NCBI GenBank assembly: GCA_028714275.1
Contig: JAQTMP010000037.1
Coordinates: forward strand, 1-7,771
Length of the DNA: 7,771 nt
Reading direction: 5' to 3'
Source of the DNA: Candidatus Paceibacterota bacterium
GTDB taxonomy: Bacteria; Patescibacteriota; Minisyncoccia; Phycocordibacterales; CAINVO01
Shown: in pieces, positions 4,906 to 7,771 of the stretch
How the letters are laid out: each line of letters starts with the position of its first letter
Numbering within the stretch: the first letter of the stretch is position 1
The notes under the pieces: model-generated
The model's database searches: none
Seen by the model: the letters and a program-made list of their open reading frames with translations, nothing else
Told to the model about the DNA's origin: nothing
Translations under genes and position numbers: made by a program

Positions 4906-7350
4906 TTACCCCTCCATCTCTCCCCAATTCTTACCCACGGCTACATTGACGACGATGGGCACACTCTTGGTATCCTTTAAAGACATGATATTACTCATGA
5001 TTTCTTTAATCTTGCCTGAAAGTTCCTTTATCAGATCCTCCTCTATCTCGTACACTAGCTCATCATGCACTTGGAGCAGGAGCCGAGCTCGATCTTCATA
5101 GCCTGCTTTGACAAGATATTTATCTGTCTCTATCATAGCCAATTTTACAATATCTGCTTCGGTGCCTTGGATTGGAGCATTGATGGCCATGCGTTCGGCG
5201 GCGGCGCGGATAAACGGCAACTTGGACTTAATCCCCTCAAACCAACGTTTGCGCCCAAAAAAGGTCTCTGTGTAGCCTTGCCGCGCCGCCTCCGCTTTGA
5301 CCCTGTCCAAATAATTCGCCAACCCAGAAAATGTCTGAAAATACTTTTCATAAAATTGCTGAGCTTCTTCCCGAGTACTCCCAAGATTGATTTTGAGTGC
5401 ATTGACCCCCATACCATACAAAATGCCGAAGTTGATCACTTTGGCTTTGCGACGCATTTCTTTTGTCACCTTAGCAGGCTCAACCTCAAAAACTTGCGCG
5501 GCCACTGAAGTGTGGACGTCTTCCCCTTTGGTAAACACCTCCATCAATTTTTTATCTCCGGAAAGGAAAGCCGCTATCCGAAGCTCGATCTGAGAATAAT
5601 CAAAAGCACACAAAGAAAAACCTTTTTCGGCCACAAAAGCGTGACGAATATTTCGTCCCAGCTCTGTCTTGATGGGAATATTCTGCAAATTTGGATCCTG
5701 TGAGGCCATGCGTCCTGTCGTACTCCCGGCTTGCAAAAATCTGGCGTGTAAACGACCGTCTTCAGACACCAGCGACGGAATAGTGTCTATATATGTAGAT
5801 AAAAGTTTCTGGAGTTCACGATAGTTCAAGACATGCCCAATGATTGGATGGAGTTCGCGCATTTTTTCCAGTTCTGATTCTTTGGTAGACATAGCTCCGC
5901 CGGCTGTTTTTTTCTGACGGGCCAATTTTAAACCCATTTTTTGGAACAAAATCTCACCGAGCTGTTTGGGCGAATTAATATTAAATTCTTGGTCCGCCGC
6001 TTCCCAAATTTTTTTCTCGAGGATTTCCAATTCTTTGTGATATTCTTTTGAAAGTTTTTGTAGATAGCCTGTATCAACTTTTATGCCGTGGGTGTGCATT
6101 TTTTCTACGATGGGCATCAAAGGTTTTTCTATATTTTCAAATATTTTTTCTTCGCCGCGTTTTTTTAATTCACCAAAAATATACTCGCGGGCTTTTTCAA
6201 AGTCCTCCGTCCCTGCGTAATTTAAAATATCTTCAAGTTTTGGATTGGTAATATTTGAGTCAATAATCCAGAGGGCTACTGCTGTTTCTTTAAGCTTGTC
6301 TTGATCCAGGTTGTTGCTCTTTTCTTCATTCTCTTTTGGCTTTGAAGACTTACTCTCCTCAATATTTTCAGGCTGATTTTTTCCATTCATGACCTTGCAC
6401 ACTTGGTTGAAACGCTCACCCAAAGAGCGAAACTCTAACTCCTTAAAAAGGGCCGTGACTTTTTCTTTCTCCACTCCATCAATCCATCTTTTTTTAGGCA
6501 CCCCCACATCTATAGGTGCATCCCGACGAATAGTGGCCAGCATCTTGCTAAACAAAGCCTCCTCCTCTCCTGCTTCGAGCAAACTAATAATTCGGTCTGT
6601 AATCCCTGCTTTTTTTATTTTTTCTTTATCTTTCTTTAGAACTTTATATATTTCTTCTATGCTTCCAAAAGTGGTGATGAGAGTGGTGGCTGTTTTTTCT
6701 CCGATTCCCGCTATGCCTATAATATTATCCGAAGGGTCGCCCCGCAGGCCTTTAAAATCAGGTAGGAGCTCCGGACCAAAACCAAAGCGAGCCTTCACCC
6801 CCTCTTCATCATAAATGATTGTATCCTTGATCCCTTTTTTGAGCGTATAAACCTGCACTTTTTTATCTGAAATAAGCTGCAGGGTGTCCATGTCTCCAGA
6901 AGCAATAAAAACTTTTCCTATGGCTTCTGCCAGTTTTTTTTCCTTAAAAGTTTTTTCCACAATTGTGCCTAGCATGTCGTCAGCCTCAAAACCCTCTTTT
7001 GAATACACTGGTATGTTAAAAGCCTCAAAAACTTTTTGGGATTTGATGATTTGCTCCACCAGGGCCGGATCACTTTTTTTTCGGCCTGACTTGTAGCCGT
7101 CATACGCTTGGTGACGATAAGTAGGGCTTGGTAAATCATAGCAAGCAAAAATATACTCTGGTTTGAGGTCGCCAATAATTTTTAAAAGCAACATGGATAA
7201 ACCATACAGCGCTCCCGTCGGCTCGCCTTTACTAGAAGCAAAATCCGGCAAAGCATGGTATGCCCGATGCAAAATAGCGTGACTGTCGAGCAGCACTAGT
7301 GTGCCTTTTTTATTGACATCACTTTTTTTCTTTTTGTTTTCTTTAGTCAT
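4906..7350 (-). CDS. polA: DNA polymerase I (5' nuclease plus polymerase; exonuclease-like domain largely lost)
   Basis: An 814-residue family A polymerase for gap filling and primer removal. A lysine-rich tail (1-15) precedes the 5'-3' nuclease domain (about 16-318), whose acidic metal ligands all appear intact: D22, D72, E122, D124, D125, D153, D155, D205, D208, with the helix-hairpin-helix at GIAGIGEKT (212-220). The polymerase domain (about 410-814) has TGRMASQDPNLQNIP (545-559), motif A DYSQIELR (584-591, catalytic D584), the O-helix R633/K637/F641/Y645, and motif C VHDE (761-764, catalytic D763). Between them lie only about 90 residues: a charged, asparagine/lysine/glutamate-rich linker (322-352) and a remnant (LKETAVALWIID... 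353-408) of the 3'-5' exonuclease-like domain with no DEDD residues, so no proofreading is expected. F641 is the usual dNTP-selective residue. The start ATG lies one base after the tsaE stop, suggesting coupled translation. Confidence 0.97.
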   Translation of the reverse strand: MTKENKKKKSDVNKKGTLVLLDSHAILHRAYHALPDFASSKGEPTGALYGLSMLLLKIIGDLKPEYIFACYDLPSPTYRHQAYDGYKSGRKKSDPALVEQIIKSQKVFEAFNIPVYSKEGFEADDMLGTIVEKTFKEKKLAEAIGKVFIASGDMDTLQLISDKKVQVYTLKKGIKDTIIYDEEGVKARFGFGPELLPDFKGLRGDPSDNIIGIAGIGEKTATTLITTFGSIEEIYKVLKKDKEKIKKAGITDRIISLLEAGEEEALFSKMLATIRRDAPIDVGVPKKRWIDGVEKEKVTALFKELEFRSLGERFNQVCKVMNGKNQPENIEESKSSKPKENEEKSNNLDQDKLKETAVALWIIDSNITNPKLEDILNYAGTEDFEKAREYIFGELKKRGEEKIFENIEKPLMPIVEKMHTHGIKVDTGYLQKLSKEYHKELEILEKKIWEAADQEFNINSPKQLGEILFQKMGLKLARQKKTAGGAMSTKESELEKMRELHPIIGHVLNYRELQKLLSTYIDTIPSLVSEDGRLHARFLQAGSTTGRMASQDPNLQNIPIKTELGRNIRHAFVAEKGFSLCAFDYSQIELRIAAFLSGDKKLMEVFTKGEDVHTSVAAQVFEVEPAKVTKEMRRKAKVINFGILYGMGVNALKINLGSTREEAQQFYEKYFQTFSGLANYLDRVKAEAARQGYTETFFGRKRWFEGIKSKLPFIRAAAERMAINAPIQGTEADIVKLAMIETDKYLVKAGYEDRARLLLQVHDELVYEIEEDLIKELSGKIKEIMSNIMSLKDTKSVPIVVNVAVGKNWGEMEG

Positions 7351-7351
7351 A

Positions 7352-7762
7352 TTAAAAAGTTATGGCTCGGATCTGATCGTCCAGCCACTCAAACTTTACC
7401 TCTATCATATCCTTCGGCAAAATATCCGCCACTTTTTCAGGCCATTCTAGGATGATCAGATTCTTCAGATCGGCCAGAATATCTGCAAAACCCAGCTTTG
7501 AAAGCTCAGCTCCTCCCTCCAGCCTATAAGCATCTATGTGGATAAGCTGTGAGTAGTGTGTGGAAAACTTTGGATTTAAGATCTGATATTTTTTTTCGAT
7601 TACAAAAGTGGGACTAGTCACCTGGTCCACTACCCCCAATTCTCGAGCAATAACCTGAGAAAAAGTAGTCTTGCCTGAGCCAAGAACACCCGAAAAACCA
7701 ACGAGAGTGGCTCTATTCTCTGATCTATGTGCCACAATAAAATCCAACAAATCTTTAGCCAT
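7352..7762 (-). CDS. tsaE: tRNA threonylcarbamoyladenosine biosynthesis ATPase TsaE
   Basis: TsaE is the ATPase partner of TsaB/TsaD that adds the t6A modification at A37 of ANN-decoding tRNAs, which would include the tRNA-Lys in this window. The 136 visible residues show Walker A GVLGSGKTT (25-33), the SPTF switch motif (50-53), HIDAYRL (75-81) and the hydrophobic strand LIILEWPEK (102-110) with the conserved E106-W107. The ATG at 7762 may be internal: the frame remains open to the window edge (preceding codons T-D-K), and the N-terminus MAKDLLDFI looks like the middle of the family's first helix, so a few to about 15 residues may lie beyond 7771. It is the first gene seen in the tsaE-polA-holA operon and ends TAA-T-ATG into polA. 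Confidence 0.93.
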   Translation of the reverse strand: MAKDLLDFIVAHRSENRATLVGFSGVLGSGKTTFSQVIARELGVVDQVTSPTFVIEKKYQILNPKFSTHYSQLIHIDAYRLEGGAELSKLGFADILADLKNLIILEWPEKVADILPKDMIEVKFEWLDDQIRAITF

Positions 7763-7771
7763 TTTATCCGT

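Noticed and set aside
5065..5508. 147-codon plus-strand open frame opposite polA
   Set aside because: It lies antisense to the conserved polymerase motifs, has no promoter-like or family signal, and its composition follows from polA codons.
1..7771. Alternative genetic code with TGA as glycine
   Set aside because: All genes read through normally with standard stops (eight TAA, one TAG), and glycine uses ordinary GGN codons.
1..7771. Hidden mobile element, CRISPR array, toxin-antitoxin or defence system
   Set aside because: Genes of known families fill nearly the whole window, gaps are at most about 110 bp, and no terminal repeats, integrase or spaced repeats were seen.

Overview
The window is a compact, mostly housekeeping stretch that most resembles a Patescibacteria/CPR (Parcubacteria-type) chromosome. 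The case rests on small versions of familiar proteins: a DNA polymerase I with most of its 3'-5' exonuclease-like domain missing, a 238-residue DNA polymerase III delta-like subunit and a short YgjP-like protease. Gaps are very short, starts lack Shine-Dalgarno sequences, and the tRNA gene has no encoded CCA. This is inference from family features; no taxonomic search was possible. Of the nine stop codons seen, eight are TAA and one is TAG. No gene is interrupted by in-frame TGA, so there is no sign of the TGA=glycine code of Gracilibacteria/SR1.

Layout. Positions 1-1249 (minus) hold rpsT (ribosomal protein S20), a YgjP-like zinc metalloprotease and the first 217 codons of a PIF1-like helicase that runs off the left edge. 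The divergent plus-strand pair ruvA-mutM (1339-2870) encodes the Holliday junction protein RuvA and formamidopyrimidine-DNA glycosylase. A TrmH/SPOUT RNA methyltransferase (2898-3383, minus) converges on mutM and diverges from a four-helix DoxX-like membrane protein (3446-3856, plus). A tRNA-Lys(TTT) gene follows at 3967-4039, then a perfect 44-bp palindrome that should terminate transcription in both directions. The right half is a minus-strand operon read tsaE -> polA -> holA-like (7762 to 4146). It links t6A tRNA modification, DNA repair/replication polymerase and clamp-loader functions.

The theme is genome maintenance (PIF1 helicase, RuvA, MutM, PolA, delta subunit) mixed with translation (S20, tRNA-Lys, TsaE, TrmH-like). 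I found no mobile element, CRISPR array, toxin-antitoxin pair, defence system or biosynthetic cluster.

The most interesting signal is regulatory. Four genes (the helicase, ruvA, the TrmH-like gene and doxX) have a good -10 hexamer exactly six bases upstream of their ATG, usually with an extended TGn element. This predicts leaderless mRNAs. rpsT has the same kind of promoter four bases further out, predicting a leader of only a few nucleotides. The rpsT/ruvA divergent region also carries a 9-bp direct repeat at a 21-bp period overlapping the promoter positions.
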